Source: Panicum virgatum (Eukaryota > Streptophyta > Magnoliopsida > Poales > Poaceae). Taken from it: a stretch of 64,000 nucleotides of DNA. Below, piece by piece: positions 31,901-41,994 of this stretch (the stretch's first letter is position 1; every line of letters starts with the position of its first letter). The stretch covers positions 27,052,979 to 27,116,978 of the forward strand of contig NC_053150.1 in the NCBI RefSeq assembly GCF_016808335.1, given 5' to 3'. The position numbers and the translations under genes are program-made. Under the pieces are notes generated by a model, which had not been told where the DNA came from, made no database searches, and worked only from the letters and a program-made list of their open reading frames with translations.

Positions 31901-34900
31901 TAACATTCAGCACTGTATAACATCGCCGCACGAATCGCTGTCCTATAGAACTTGCCTTTTAGATTTTGTGGCACCCTCCTATCACAAAGGACACCAGAAG
32001 CTTGATGCCATTTCAACCAGCCAGTTGAAATTCTATAGTTAACATCTTCATCAATGTTGCCATCCTTTTATAGCACCGATCCTAAATACCGAAAAGTATC
32101 CATTTGGGCTACCACTTGCCCATCTAGACTAACGTCTCCCCCCTCGTGCCTAGTCGAGCTGAAATCGCATATCATGTACTCGGTCTTGGTCCTACTAAGT
32201 CTGAACCCTTTTGACTCTAACGTGCGTCTCCGCAGCTCTAACTTCCTATTTATTAGAATGTAGATTAATGCCATTACTCTTGGCTTAGTCTTGGTCCTGG
32301 TCTTATGCTGACCATTGGACCTAGCCATGATTAGCGCTCCCCCCGGCCATGATTAGCGCTCCCAGGGTTGGGGCAGCGCCATCCAAGGCCATCACGCCAG
32401 GCAATTACCACATGATTCTCTCCATGATACGTTCTATGAATCTGGACACAATCATGTGGTGCCATGCCTATATATGTAGTGTATCCCTCTTCCATGGAAT
32501 ACAATCATCATATTGCGTGATATTCATCTCTATCATGGTATCAAGAGTCTGTCATGATCCGTGACCTCTCGCTTCCGCTCACCCTTACCTGCAATGGCGC
32601 CGCCGCCTCCAACCCCACCGGCCACTGCTGCTAGGTCCCCCCCTCCCCGAGCCTAACCCATTTGCTCGGGATATGGAACTCGAACGCCATCGCCACCAAG
32701 GAGAGGAGGACGCCGCCGTTGCCGAGAAGGAGAAGGCCGCCAAGGCAAAACAGGTGGAGGCGGCTGCTGGCCAGCAGCGCCAGACCCTCCGCGACGCCGC
32801 TATTGTCGCCGCCCGCGCACGTGTACAGGATTCACTCGCGCTCCTGGACGACCTCGACGGAGCTGGTTCCGACCCCGAGCTCCTTGAGGCGGCCACCATC
32901 GCCAACCTGCATGTGTAGGCGGCCTTGTTCAACACATCCGGGCGCTCATACCGGTTGTCCTGGACCCCCTCTCTACCCACTTCAACCACTGGAGGGATCT
33001 CGTGCTTCTTGCTTTGGAGTGCTACTCCCTAACCGACCACGTCCTCTCAGACGAGGTCTCTGCCGTCCCTGCGTGGCGCCGCATGGACGCCATCATCCGC
33101 TCTTGGCTCTTCGGCACCCTGACCGCCGAACTTCAGGAGACCGTGCGCGTTCGCGACGACACGGCCCGCATCACCTGGCTGTGCCTCGACCAGCATTTCC
33201 GCGGCAACCACGAAACTCGGGCGCTCCACCTCGACGCCGATTTCCGCATCTTCGAGCAAGGCGATCTCTCCATCACGGACTATTGCCGCAAGATGAAGAG
33301 CATGGCTGACGATATGAGCGACCTTGGCGAGGTTGTTCATGATTGCACCCTCATCCTCAACATGCTGCGGGGCCTCGACGAAAAGTACAGCTACATTGTC
33401 CCTCCTCAAGTGTCCCAGGTCCATCCTATTGGGCCTTATCTCACAGGTCTGGCGTCACCTTCGCTAGGGTCCTCGTGTGGCTTTGGTCTTGCTGGCTCAA
33501 CGTCGTTAGGGTCCTCTTGTGGGCCTTGGACCATACCTATTGCTCCCAGCATCTTCACTAGTGCCTCGTGTGGTTCCGGCCCTGACATCCGTTGAGCCCG
33601 CGACTTCCACAACTTGGGCACCCATGACGCCCACACCCGCGACCTTGACATCCGCAGCTCTGACGTCCGCAGCTCTGTCCTCCCCCACGCCACGTGCGGC
33701 CACGACACACGCTGACCGTGCACGTGCCACACATGGCCCCAGCGCCCTCGCCCGCACCTGCGCCGACCCCGGCGCCCGCGCCCATGCCACGTGCGGCTCC
33801 GCCGAAGCCGCCCGTCACGTGAGTCTACCAGCGCTGCGCCCATGTCTCTGACTTGGGCCGACCACCATCCGCGCCACGTGTGTCCATGCCACGCGTGGCT
33901 ATGGCGACCGCGCACGCGCCACACGTGGCCTCGGCGCCCTCGCCCGCACTCGCGCTCGCGCCTATGCCACGCGCGGCTCCGCCGAAGCCGCCCGTCATGT
34001 GGGTCTACCAACGCCGCGCCCATGTCTTCGACCTGGGCCGACCTCCACCCGTGCCTGTAGTTCTTCCTCCACGTGCGGAGGGCATCCCACCAGTGGTCAA
34101 CCAATACGCCATGACCACGCGTGGAAAGCTCGGCTACCGACAGCCGTACATTGGCCTTCACGGTGTTCCCCTATCTCCAGTTCCGAAGACTTTCTGCAGT
34201 GCTTTGGCTGATCCTCACTAGCGTGCTGCCATGGAAGAAGAGCATTTTGCTCTCTTCTCCAACAACACCTGGGATCTGGTACCTCGCCCTCCCGGTGCCA
34301 ATGTGGTCACCGGCAAGTGGATCTTTCGACACAAGTGGCAAGGATGGAATCGGTGCGGGTTCTCCTTGCTCTGGCAGCGCAGGAGGGGTGGAAGGTGCAT
34401 CACATGGACGTGAAGTCCGCCTTCCTCAACGGCGACCTCAAGGAGGTGTACGTGCGCCAGCCGCCTGGCTTCGCCGTCGCCGGAGAAGAAGGGAAGGTGT
34501 ACCGCCTCAAGAAGGCGCTGTACGGGCTTCGGCAAGCACCGCGCGCCTGGAACGCGAAGCTGGACATCACGCTGAAGAAGATGGGGTTCCAGCAGAGCGC
34601 ACACGAGGCGGCGGTGTATAGGTGCGGCAGCGGGGAGGATCTGCTGTTGGTCGGCGTCTACGTCGACGACCTCATCATCACCGGCGCAGATGGAAGGGAG
34701 GTGGAGGAATTCAAGGCCACCATGAAGGATCGTTTCGAGATGAGCGATCTCGCCCTCCTCTGCTTCTACCTCGGCGCCGAGGTCCGCCAGGATGCCAAGG
34801 GCATCACGCTGTGCCAATCCAACTGCGCACAGCGCATCCTCGAATTGGGGAACATGCAGGGCTGCAATCCCGCAGCCACCCTGATGGAGGAGAAGCTGAA

Positions 34901-37900
34901 GCTCAGCAGGGAGAGTACCGCGGAGGAGGTGGACGCGACTCTGTACCGGCGACTCATGGGGAGCTTGCGGTACCTGGTGCACACTCGGCCGGACCTGGCG
35001 TTCGCCGTCGGGTACCTGAGCCGATTCATGCAGCGGCCCACGGTGGAGCATCAGCAGGCCGCCAAGCGCGTGCTCCGCTACGTGGCCGGGACGCTGGACT
35101 ACGGGCTGCACTACGGGAAGGCTCCGAACACATTGCGCTTCATCGGCTACAGCGACAGCGACTTGGCCGGCGACGTCGACACCAGCAAGAGCACCAGCGG
35201 CACCATGTTCTTCCTCGGGAGCTGCTTGGTCTGCTGGCAATCCGTCAAGCAGAAGGTGGTGGCCTTGTCAAGCTGTGAAGCAGAGTACATTGCGCCACCA
35301 CTGCATCAACGCAAGCACTCTGGCTGGCAAGGCTGCTCGGGGAGCTCCTGGGCAGAGAAGTGGAAGTTGTGGAGCTGAGGGTGGATAGCAAGTCTGCACT
35401 CGCCCTGGCTAAGAACCCTGTCTTCCATGACAGGAGCAAGCACATCAGGACCAAGTTCTACTTCATCAGGGACTGTCTGGAGGAAGGGAGCATCAAGACC
35501 AACCACATTCCCATTGCCGACCAGCTGGCTGACATTCTCACCAAGTCTCTGGGCAAGGCCAAGTTCCAGGAGATGAGGGAGAGAATTGGGCTGAAGAAGG
35601 TAGTTTAGTGCTAGGCTTAAGGGGAGATTGATAGGATTAAGCTAGCACTTGTATCTTATTTTCCTGCATTTTTATTTTTTGCAGTGTGTGTTGCCTTGGC
35701 CCTCAAGTTGATCATGAGGTGCCTTTGGCTAAAGTGTTAAAGTTGTTGGGAGTAGGTGAAGGCTCTGCCTATATAGCAGCAGCCCTCTCCCTTGTAAGAA
35801 ACTGAATTGTCTCTTTGATTCAATCAAGCGGCCCGTTGGTCAAGCTGACCTCCGGGCTTTCCACCAAAAGATCCATGTTTGGGCCAACAATTAACCATAC
35901 TATCGCTCTGTCATCTAGGCATCCCCACACCTTCAATGGGGATACCATGAGAGCCCATCGCTTTACGTCCCTCTATCCTCTTCAAAGCCTCTCCGATCTC
36001 TGCCTCCTGAATTCTCCTCACAAAGCGTCTGTTGGTATCGTCAAAAGAGTTATCTAACTCAAGGGTAGGGCCCTCACTCTCCCCATTAAACAACTTATCG
36101 AAGTACTCTCTCCATCTGTCCCTGATCTCCTCATCCTTCATTAGAAGTCAATCTGTCCCATCCTTGATGCATTTGATTTGGTTGATGTCTCTTCTTCCGC
36201 TCGCGGACTCCCCTTCTTTCGTGCCTAGCCGCTGATACAGGTCATCATATGACTTATTCTTTGCTACACTCATAACTCGCTTTGCAACCCTCTTCGCTAA
36301 TTTATAGCCCTCGATCACTCTTGTCAAGGTGGAGGCACTTGAAACACTCCTTCTCTTTAATCTTCCACCACTATGTGTCTTTTCCCTCCTGTTTGCCTCT
36401 CCTACTCACGCCAAACACCTCTAAGACCACCTTCCGAACACGTGTTGTCATCTTTAGCCACATATCATCTGTATCTTCTTCCCAAGGCTCATCTAACATC
36501 CTCTCCTTAAACATTTGTGCCGCTTCCCCTCTAAACTTTCACCACTTTGTTCTCGCAATCTTGGCATGTTTGTCCCGGTGGACATGTACGCGAAGATGAA
36601 AGTCTACGACCACTAGCTTGTGTTGAGGGACAACACACTCCCCAAGTATCACCTTACAATCTAAGCAAATCACGTCTATCCTCCCTCCTAGCAAGGATAA
36701 AGTCGAGCTGGCTCAAGTGTTGTCCACTATGAAACGTCGTAAGATGGGATTCGCTCTTCTTAAAAAAAGGTATTCGTTATCAACAAGTCGTAGGCCAACG
36801 TGAAGTTTAAAACATCATCCTCCTCTTGACTCCTGCTACCATACCCAAAACCCCTGTGCACTCGCTCGAATCCTACATTAGTCACACCCACATGGCCGTT
36901 GAGATCTCCTCCTATGAAGAGTTTCTTGCTGGTAGGCACGGTACTAACCATGCTATCTAGATCTTTCTAGAACTGCCTCTTGGTGTTCTCACTAAGGCCT
37001 ACCCGAGGGACATAGGCACTGATCACATTCAAAGCCGAATCTCCAACTACCATCCGGACTAGGATAATCCGGTCGCCTTGCCTTCTAACCTCTACGACTC
37101 CATCCTTAAGATTCCTATCAATCCAGATACCTACACCATTCCTACCCAGTGTTGCCCCCCGTGTACCAAAGCTTGAAGCTAGTAAACTCAATCTCTCCTT
37201 CTGGCCCTTCCATTTAGTCTCCTGAACGCACGGAATATTTACAAGCCTTCTAATTGCTGCATCGACTAGCTCTCGCAACTTACCCATTAGGGACCCTACG
37301 TTCCAGCTACCTATATGAATCGTAGTTGGCTCGGCTAACTTCCTTACCCTTCGCACACGTCGAGAGAAGTGCAAAGACCCTTGTTCATTTTTCACTACAC
37401 CCGGGCGTAGATGTAGCGCGCCACTCGGGCTGCGACGACCCGACCCTTGCTCACTTTTCATCGTACCTAGATCACGATACGATGCGCCATTGAGCGTAGA
37501 TTGAAATAAATTTAATTTTCACAAATCTGAAAGCAGTTCTAGCTTCCTAGTTGAACTGCCAGCAAGATCTGGATACTGATATGCGTTTGTATACTCATAG
37601 CTGGACATTTGGCATGTGGTTTCTATACTCACAGCTGTTTGCTTCTTGTTTTTGTCTTTCAGTGGTTATGTCTTTGCGGTTAGTGTTCAACGAGCTCAAC
37701 TGCTTCTTCAAGTTCTTAATGTGAAACGATTTCACCATCAGCAACAGAAACAGCAGCAGCAGCAAGCTCCGAGTCCTGCTCAGGAAGAGCTAGCAACATC
37801 TGAGATAAATGAAATATGTGACTATTTCAGCAGGCGTGTCGCCTGTGAACCATATGATGCTTCTAGGGTTGCTTCTTTTATAACTTTGCTTACATTACCC

Positions 37901-38455
37901 ATTTCAGTGCTTCGAGAATTCATAAACCTAATTGCATGGAAGAAAAGTCAGTCCCAAGCTCATGGGGACATTGCCAGTGCACAGAGGGTTCGGGTTGAAC
38001 TCTGTTTGGAGAAGCACCATGTATCAGATTCAAATGACCACACTGAGAGTTCATCTTCATCAAAGAGCAACATTAAGCATGACAGAGCCAACCGTTCAGT
38101 GGATTTTAGCCTGACATTTGTACTCGACCATGGTCTTAAACGTCATACAAACATTGGTGGAGCTGCTTGGTTGCCGTATTGCGTGTCTCTTAGACTGAGG
38201 TACAACTTTGGGGACAATGGACATGTCATGTTCCTTGCAATGGAGGGGAGCCACGGGGGCAAAGCTTGCTGGTTGCAGTATGAAGACTGGGAAAGATACA
38301 AGCAATCGGTTGTCAGGGCCATGGAGGCTGCAAATGGGTCTCCCGCACCTGGAGAGACGGGCCAGGGGAGATTGCGACTGGTGGCTGAGATAATCCATAA
38401 ACAACTACAACTTTCACTGCAACAGCTAAGAAATGGCCCTCTTTCTAGCAGTTGA
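25765..38455 (+). CDS. MED14: Mediator complex subunit 14 (C-terminal part, five exons)
   Basis: MED14 (STRUWWELPETER in Arabidopsis) is the scaffold subunit joining the head, middle and tail of the nuclear Mediator co-activator of RNA polymerase II. Coding exons are 25765-25939, 26781-27525, 27653-28611, 29741-30801 and 37663-38455. They join in frame at GT/AG sites with no stop and give about 1244 residues ending LSSS. Diagnostic sequences are [71 protein letters not shown] and [17 protein letters not shown]. The N-terminal quarter lies left of the window, because the first exon here begins with the last base of a split codon. The gene is remarkable for its introns: one of at least 25.7 kb and one of 6.9 kb, both filled with transposons. 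The coding sequence looks functional. Confidence 0.95.
26781..27525 (+). CDS. MED14: MED14 exon b
   Basis: Follows TTTCAG in phase 0 ([15 protein letters not shown]) and ends after SDSQG with one base left over. The middle is Ser-rich and low in conservation, as in other plant MED14 proteins. The intron to the next exon is only 127 bp. Confidence 0.92.
27653..28611 (+). CDS. MED14: MED14 exon c
   Basis: Begins [20 protein letters not shown], with a basic patch (GGPRKRRK) that could be a nuclear localisation signal. It continues through [20 protein letters not shown] to [10 protein letters not shown]. The donor GTTTGT follows in phase 0. Confidence 0.93.
28612..29740. other. MED14 intron with copia leader/LTR remnant
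   Basis: Most of this intron is AT-rich. An abrupt GC-rich island at about 29287-29452 contains a 15-base G run. It ends in a minus-strand copia primer-site-like sequence (29442-29452) followed by LTR-end-like TGTAGAGA at 29453. This looks like a truncated antisense copia leader plus LTR fragment. Next come a 10-base G run (29494-29503) and an AT microsatellite (29511-29535). Confidence 0.5.
29741..30801 (+). CDS. MED14: MED14 exon d
   Basis: Phase 0 after [27 protein letters not shown], a long Ser/Gly/Pro-rich linker, then the conserved [17 protein letters not shown] block. It ends at the split Gly codon of FFVG, where GTAAGA begins the 6861-bp last intron. Confidence 0.94.
31463..32262 (-). 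pseudogene. LINE reverse transcriptase C-terminal remnant
   Basis: Minus-strand [32 protein letters not shown] and [20 protein letters not shown] match the region just after the RT catalytic box in plant RTE-type LINEs. Downstream of 32068 the frame is broken. The FADD catalytic segment that should precede it is absent. Confidence 0.8.
32350..32535 (+). repeat. Left LTR of composite copia
   Basis: Ends CTATCA directly before TGGTATCAAGAG (32536-32547). Its start is uncertain because a 15-bp string (CATGATTAGCGCTCC) is repeated at 32326 and 32348. A TATA-like CTATATATG lies near 32468. It does not match the right LTR. Confidence 0.65.
32673..33420 (+). pseudogene. Copia gag of composite element
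   Basis: An N-terminal charged, Ala/Glu/Lys-rich helix (MELERHRHQ start) runs to a stop near 32918. The UBN2-type gag core then continues in another frame: [55 protein letters not shown] and [12 protein letters not shown]. It closely parallels the gag of the outer copia element at 14449-15108. After about 33420 it runs into low-complexity Pro/Ala/His-rich sequence. Confidence 0.8.
33421..34230 (+). other. GC-rich low-complexity linker of composite copia
   Basis: GC-rich, imperfectly repeated sequence (CACGTGCG, GCCACGCG and GCGCCCATG phrases, including two similar blocks at about 33770-33850 and 33950-34040). It resembles the Pro/Ala-rich spacer between integrase and RT in copia Pol. No integrase motifs are present. 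Confidence 0.55.
34231..35608 (+). pseudogene. Copia RT-RNase H of composite element
   Basis: Begins [20 protein letters not shown]...KWIFRHK, then lacks about 35 residues of the fingers region and shifts frame. It continues [32 protein letters not shown], the intact catalytic [10 protein letters not shown], then RNase H with [20 protein letters not shown] and DSKSAL, with another frameshift near 35300. It ends [11 protein letters not shown] and LKKVV. The RT active site is preserved but the deletion and frameshifts inactivate it. Confidence 0.88.
35629..35889 (+). repeat. Right LTR of composite copia
   Basis: 261 bp, TGATAGGA...CCAACA, preceded by the polypurine tract AAGGGGAGAT (35619-35628). 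A TATA-like CTATATAGC lies near 35770. It is unlike the left LTR. Confidence 0.7.
35890..36141 (-). pseudogene. LINE reverse transcriptase N-terminal remnant
   Basis: Minus-strand [38 protein letters not shown] is the RT finger region of RTE-type LINEs. It is cut at the copia insertion, and the next about 200 residues of palm domain are not found on the other side. Confidence 0.8.
36760..37461 (-). pseudogene. LINE apurinic-type endonuclease remnant
   Basis: Minus-strand [51 protein letters not shown] and [11 protein letters not shown], then in a shifted frame [14 protein letters not shown]. These are the conserved blocks of the LINE APE endonuclease, with the catalytic Asn, Glu and Asp-Asn/Asp residues visible. 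The frame breaks near 36960. 36142-36759 is the degenerate linker between endonuclease and RT. Confidence 0.85.
37663..38455 (+). CDS. MED14: MED14 last exon
   Basis: The acceptor TTTCAG at 37657-37662 follows a pyrimidine-rich tract. The exon completes the Gly codon and reads [20 protein letters not shown], a Gln-rich run, [20 protein letters not shown], and ends [15 protein letters not shown] at a TGA (38453-38455). The conserved C-terminus is complete. Confidence 0.94.
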
Positions 38456-38922
38456 ATATATCTTCACATTAGTACATGGATGATTGCTGGCAGATGAGGG
38501 AATATATTTGATAGAACTATGCTGAAAAGATGCAAAGGTGCTCGACATTGTGGGGGTTAACATAGGGATTTTCTGCCCAAGGCTTATTACGATGTCTGCC
38601 TCTTGCACCTGAGGCACATCTCCATTTTGTACATAAAGATTGGTAACTTTCTAACCTGTCAAAAATGTGATCATTTGCTTTTTGAAAGGATGCCATCAGC
38701 GTCCCCTCGCAACTTGGATTTATATTAAATTTATAGGACGGGGCAACTATGACTTGGGTGGTACGGTGTTAGCATTTGGTCCCGCGGCATCAATAATATG
38801 TTTTGTGGAGTTGAGATCGATCGTGAACCAGAACGTATATATACTTCAATGAACAAAAATTGGCTGGACACAGGGCGCAGGGGCGCATTGATGTTTTGGT
38901 ACACTTTTATAACGGTTTAGCC

Positions 38923-38989
<67 letters not shown>

Positions 38990-39725
38990 TGTGATAACTG
39001 ATAAGCTGGGAAGTGTACACCAGATGTATTATTGTCTTACGGGTTTGCTAGGATGTCCGATGAGAACTTTTCCTGTACTGTTACAACATCAAAACAAGAT
39101 ATTTGCAACATAGAAAATCTATAGGTGCAATATTAAAAATATGCGAGAAAAATTAATTAAGATGTTTGACTCTCTGATAGAAAATTCCTGCCGCAACATG
39201 AATATTATGTTTCATACAACATTCACCGTGAAATATGCGAAAATAATAATTGCAACATCACAGATCAACTATTAAAACACACCCCCTCCATCCCTAAATA
39301 ACTGTCACTCTCGCTTCCTGAGAAATAACTTTTATTAATTTTGTAAAAAAAATATTAATATTTATAATATATGATTGATATCATTAGATAGATCTTTTAA
39401 TCTAGTTTTTTAATAAATTCATTTGAAGATATAAATGTTGCATGAATTTTCTACAAATTGAATTAATTTATAGCACGCACACCGAAAACAACTATTAAAA
39501 AGGGACATATTGTCTTAACATACAGCGTCCGTTTTTCTAATCAAAACGCGTGGTCAGACTGATTTCATGTGGATATAAAAATCAAGCATCCGGCAGGCTG
39601 ATGGTAGTAATCCCATCTCGATAACCAGTATTATTCCAGACCATTGTTCGAAGAGTTAAAACTAGCATGAGCTTATATCTCCAACTCCAAAGAGGATCGG
39701 GGTTTTGACTTCCCGGCTCCCGGGC
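38456..39725. other. MED14 3' flank, AT microsatellite and Stowaway-like sequence
   Basis: The first 200 bases are probably the MED14 3' UTR. A pure (AT)n microsatellite spans 38926-38987 (about 31 units). 39286-39520 begins CCCCCTCCATCCCTAAATAAC, a Stowaway-type MITE terminus, with AT-rich interior and no clean partner end. 39660-39725 is probably the 3' UTR of the next gene. Confidence 0.55.
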
Positions 39726-41405
39726 TCACAGCCAGCTGTCCGGGAGGCCGATGTGCTGGAACCTGAAGGAGCAATCGTCCGAGTCCCTGCTGAGCACGAT
39801 CTCCGGCCCGTCGCCGTCGAACGCGATCTCGTCGGAGGACGCTTCGCCGTTGTCGCCGGCCGCAGCCTGCGCGGGCAGCATGACCGCCGCCGCCGATGGC
39901 CTGCTGGCGCCCGCGCTCCTGAGGAGCGCGGCGACGCTGAGGTCCTCCCACATGAGGAAGGCCAGCGTGACGGGTCGCAGCGCGTGGCGGTGCAGCGACA
40001 GCAGCTGGCTGAGCGACACCGTGTCGGCGCACCGGACATCGCCGGTGGCCGAGATGGCCCAGGGGAGCACCTTCTCACGCCCCACACGCGAGACGACGAG
40101 GAGCCTGGAGGCCCGGCGCGCGCGGCGGTAGAGCTCCAGCAGGCCGGAGCGCGTCGACGCCACCCCCGGCGTGCTCTCGTCGGCCACAGAGGAGACATAG
40201 ATGAAACCCTGCTTGCACGGCAAAGTATTTCATCCTGTGACTACGTACTCGTGGGAACAGCAGCTTACCTCTTACACGAAAGTTTAGAATCTTAAAAGAC
40301 AAATAATTAAAGAACAGGTGTTAACTTTTTTATTTGAACGGAAGGTTAAGACACTACTTACATCAGGAATTTAAGTTGATATTGACAGTATAGCATGATG
40401 AAACTGAGTAATAATTGTGAGGAGTTTTCATACCTCTTCTGTGCGACTTATAGCGAATCCTAGCCTGGTGTCTCCTGGTTGCAGCTTGATCTCTAGCGCC
40501 AGCTCCCCTGCCACCGGAGCATACCAGAGGCGAAGCGCCCTGACGACGCCTATGTCCACGCCGTGGTAGTCCTCAAATCCATAGAGGCTCATGGTGGCCA
40601 CGTTTGCAAGGTCGCCTAGGGATCCCATGTTCACCGTTGACAATGCAGTGTCTCCAGATATCTGGAGCAGATCAAGGATAAATAAAAGCATTTTCAATTT
40701 TTGGTCTCGACACTCATCACTGTTAGAATAAAGCTTTTATCATGTTTAGAAACATTTATCTCACTGAAGCCGTCATAGTTCGCTCGTAGGAGACTAGAAT
40801 CATTTGGAGAACCCAAAGACGCGCCATGCTAGTAATACATTTGCCATTTTTTTTTGAAAAAAAGCAAACCATCATGTCCTATTTAGCTCATGTTTAGATA
40901 ATGTTTGATTACCGCTCGTAAATGTACTTGGGATATAAATTCCGAGTTATTTCCGTTTCAAATCAATTCAATCATTCAGATTGAAAACAGCAACCGGCCC
41001 TCATCCACCATACTTATAGCGGGTGAAATGTTTGATACAAAAGGAAACATAACTGGCAGAGTTTCTGGCAAAATTGTGTTCCTTTATCTGGCGTACCTTT
41101 GTAAGCAGTGGCTCAATCTGCACGTTCTTGTGCACAATGGGGACACCAGAGCTCTGGGAGGCCATGAGCCAGGCGTCCGCCCTGGCCAGCGTGTCCTCCA
41201 GGCAGAGGTACCTGGTCTGTGACTCGTCCGCCGCCCGTGGCAGGAGCAGCAGGGAGAGGAAGCTGCTCGAGCTGCGCACCGGCAGCAGGTCCGCCATCTT
41301 CCTCTCCAACGGGAACGCCTCGTAGGAGGAGCCGATCTTGGCATTCCGCAGTGCCGCCGCCGCCTTGGCGTTCTTGGATCCTTTGGGAGTATTGTTGAAT
41401 TGCAT
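39726..41405 (-). CDS. Conserved plant protein of unknown function (three exons, 339 aa)
   Basis: Exons on the minus strand are 41405-41097, 40661-40434 and 40208-39726. All junctions are GT/AG in phase 0 and the joined frame is open: MQFNNTPKGSK...EPLLTK / ISGDTALSTVNMGS...SRTEE / GFIYVSSVADES...LPDSWL. The start at 41405 is the ATG nearest the conserved-looking region; an in-frame extension lies upstream. The middle (SLYGFEDYHGVDIGVVRALR, ALEIKLQPGDTRLGFAISRT) and the Leu/His-rich end (SLSQLLSLHRHALRPVTLAF) look like an ordered soluble protein. There is no signal peptide, membrane segment or catalytic motif that I recognise. I recall related uncharacterised proteins in other plants but know no function. 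Confidence 0.85.
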
Positions 41406-41649
41406 AGATGTGAGGGGACCAAGCAAAATTATATGGCACGGTGAAAGTATGCGCACAAAGATGACGGTGTGTGATGGGGTTTCTAACTAGTGGTGGTGGT
41501 AGTAGTAGTATATTGCAACTGTGGAGAGTTGAAGAACTTATGCAGCTTATTATGATACAACTAATTGGCTCCTTGATCTCAATGGCATGGCAATCTTATA
41601 GTTAGAAGGTGTTTGCAAGTTGCGGGATGGGCTGGAAACGTACGAGTTA

Positions 41650-41994
41650 GGCCCTGTTTAGATCCATAAAGCCAAAATGCAAAATTTTTGTAAATCGCTT
41701 GCATGGTATACTAAATATAGTCGAAAAATAAATCGCATTACATAAATAGACTGTAAATCGCGAGACGAATCTAATGAGCCTAATTAGGACGTGATCGGAC
41801 ACTAAATTGCTACAGTAATGCTATAGTAAACATGCTCTAATAATGGATTAATTAGGCTCATTAAATTCGCCTCGTAGTTTACAGACAAGATCTGTAATTA
41901 GTTTTATAATTAGTCTACATTTAATACTTCAAATGTTGAAGATTCTCTTCCAAAAATCCAAAAAGTCAAAATACAAAATGATCTAAACAAAGCC
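41650..41994. mobile_element. Tourist-like MITE (345 bp)
   Basis: Terminal inverted repeats GGCCCTGTTTAGATC and GATCTAAACAAAGCC are flanked by the target duplication TTA (41647-41649 and 41995-41997). A 3-bp TTA duplication is characteristic of PIF/Harbinger-derived Tourist elements. The interior also has a partial internal palindrome (AATGAGCCTAATTAGG and TTAATTAGGCTCATT). Non-coding. It lies in the promoter side of the unknown gene at 39726-41405. Confidence 0.85.

Larger units (their letters stand above)
32328..35889 (+). mobile_element. Composite Ty1-copia insertion in the LINE
   Basis: The left end is an LTR (about 32350-32535, TGATTAGC...CTATCA) followed by primer site TGGTATCAAGAG. 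The right end is a polypurine tract and a quite different LTR (35629-35889, TGATAGGA...CCAACA). The halves therefore derive from different copia families. Gag is present in the left half and RT/RNase H in the right half. Protease and integrase are missing. I found no matching target duplication at the two ends. Confidence 0.75.
31449..37495 (-). mobile_element. RTE-like LINE in the last MED14 intron
   Basis: Flanked by perfect 18-bp target duplications (31431-31448 and 37496-37513, GTAGATTGAAATAAATTT). The 3' end on the minus strand is a short (TTG)n tail at about 31449-31462 rather than poly(A), typical of RTE elements. Endonuclease sequence is at the right end and reverse transcriptase sequence at the left. 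Frameshifts and the loss of the RT core make it dead. A copia composite occupies 32328-35889. It is antisense to MED14. Confidence 0.88.

Noticed and set aside
38926..38987. AT microsatellite as a biologically special signal
   Set aside because: Simple (AT)n expansions are common in grass intergenic DNA; nothing nearby suggests a role.
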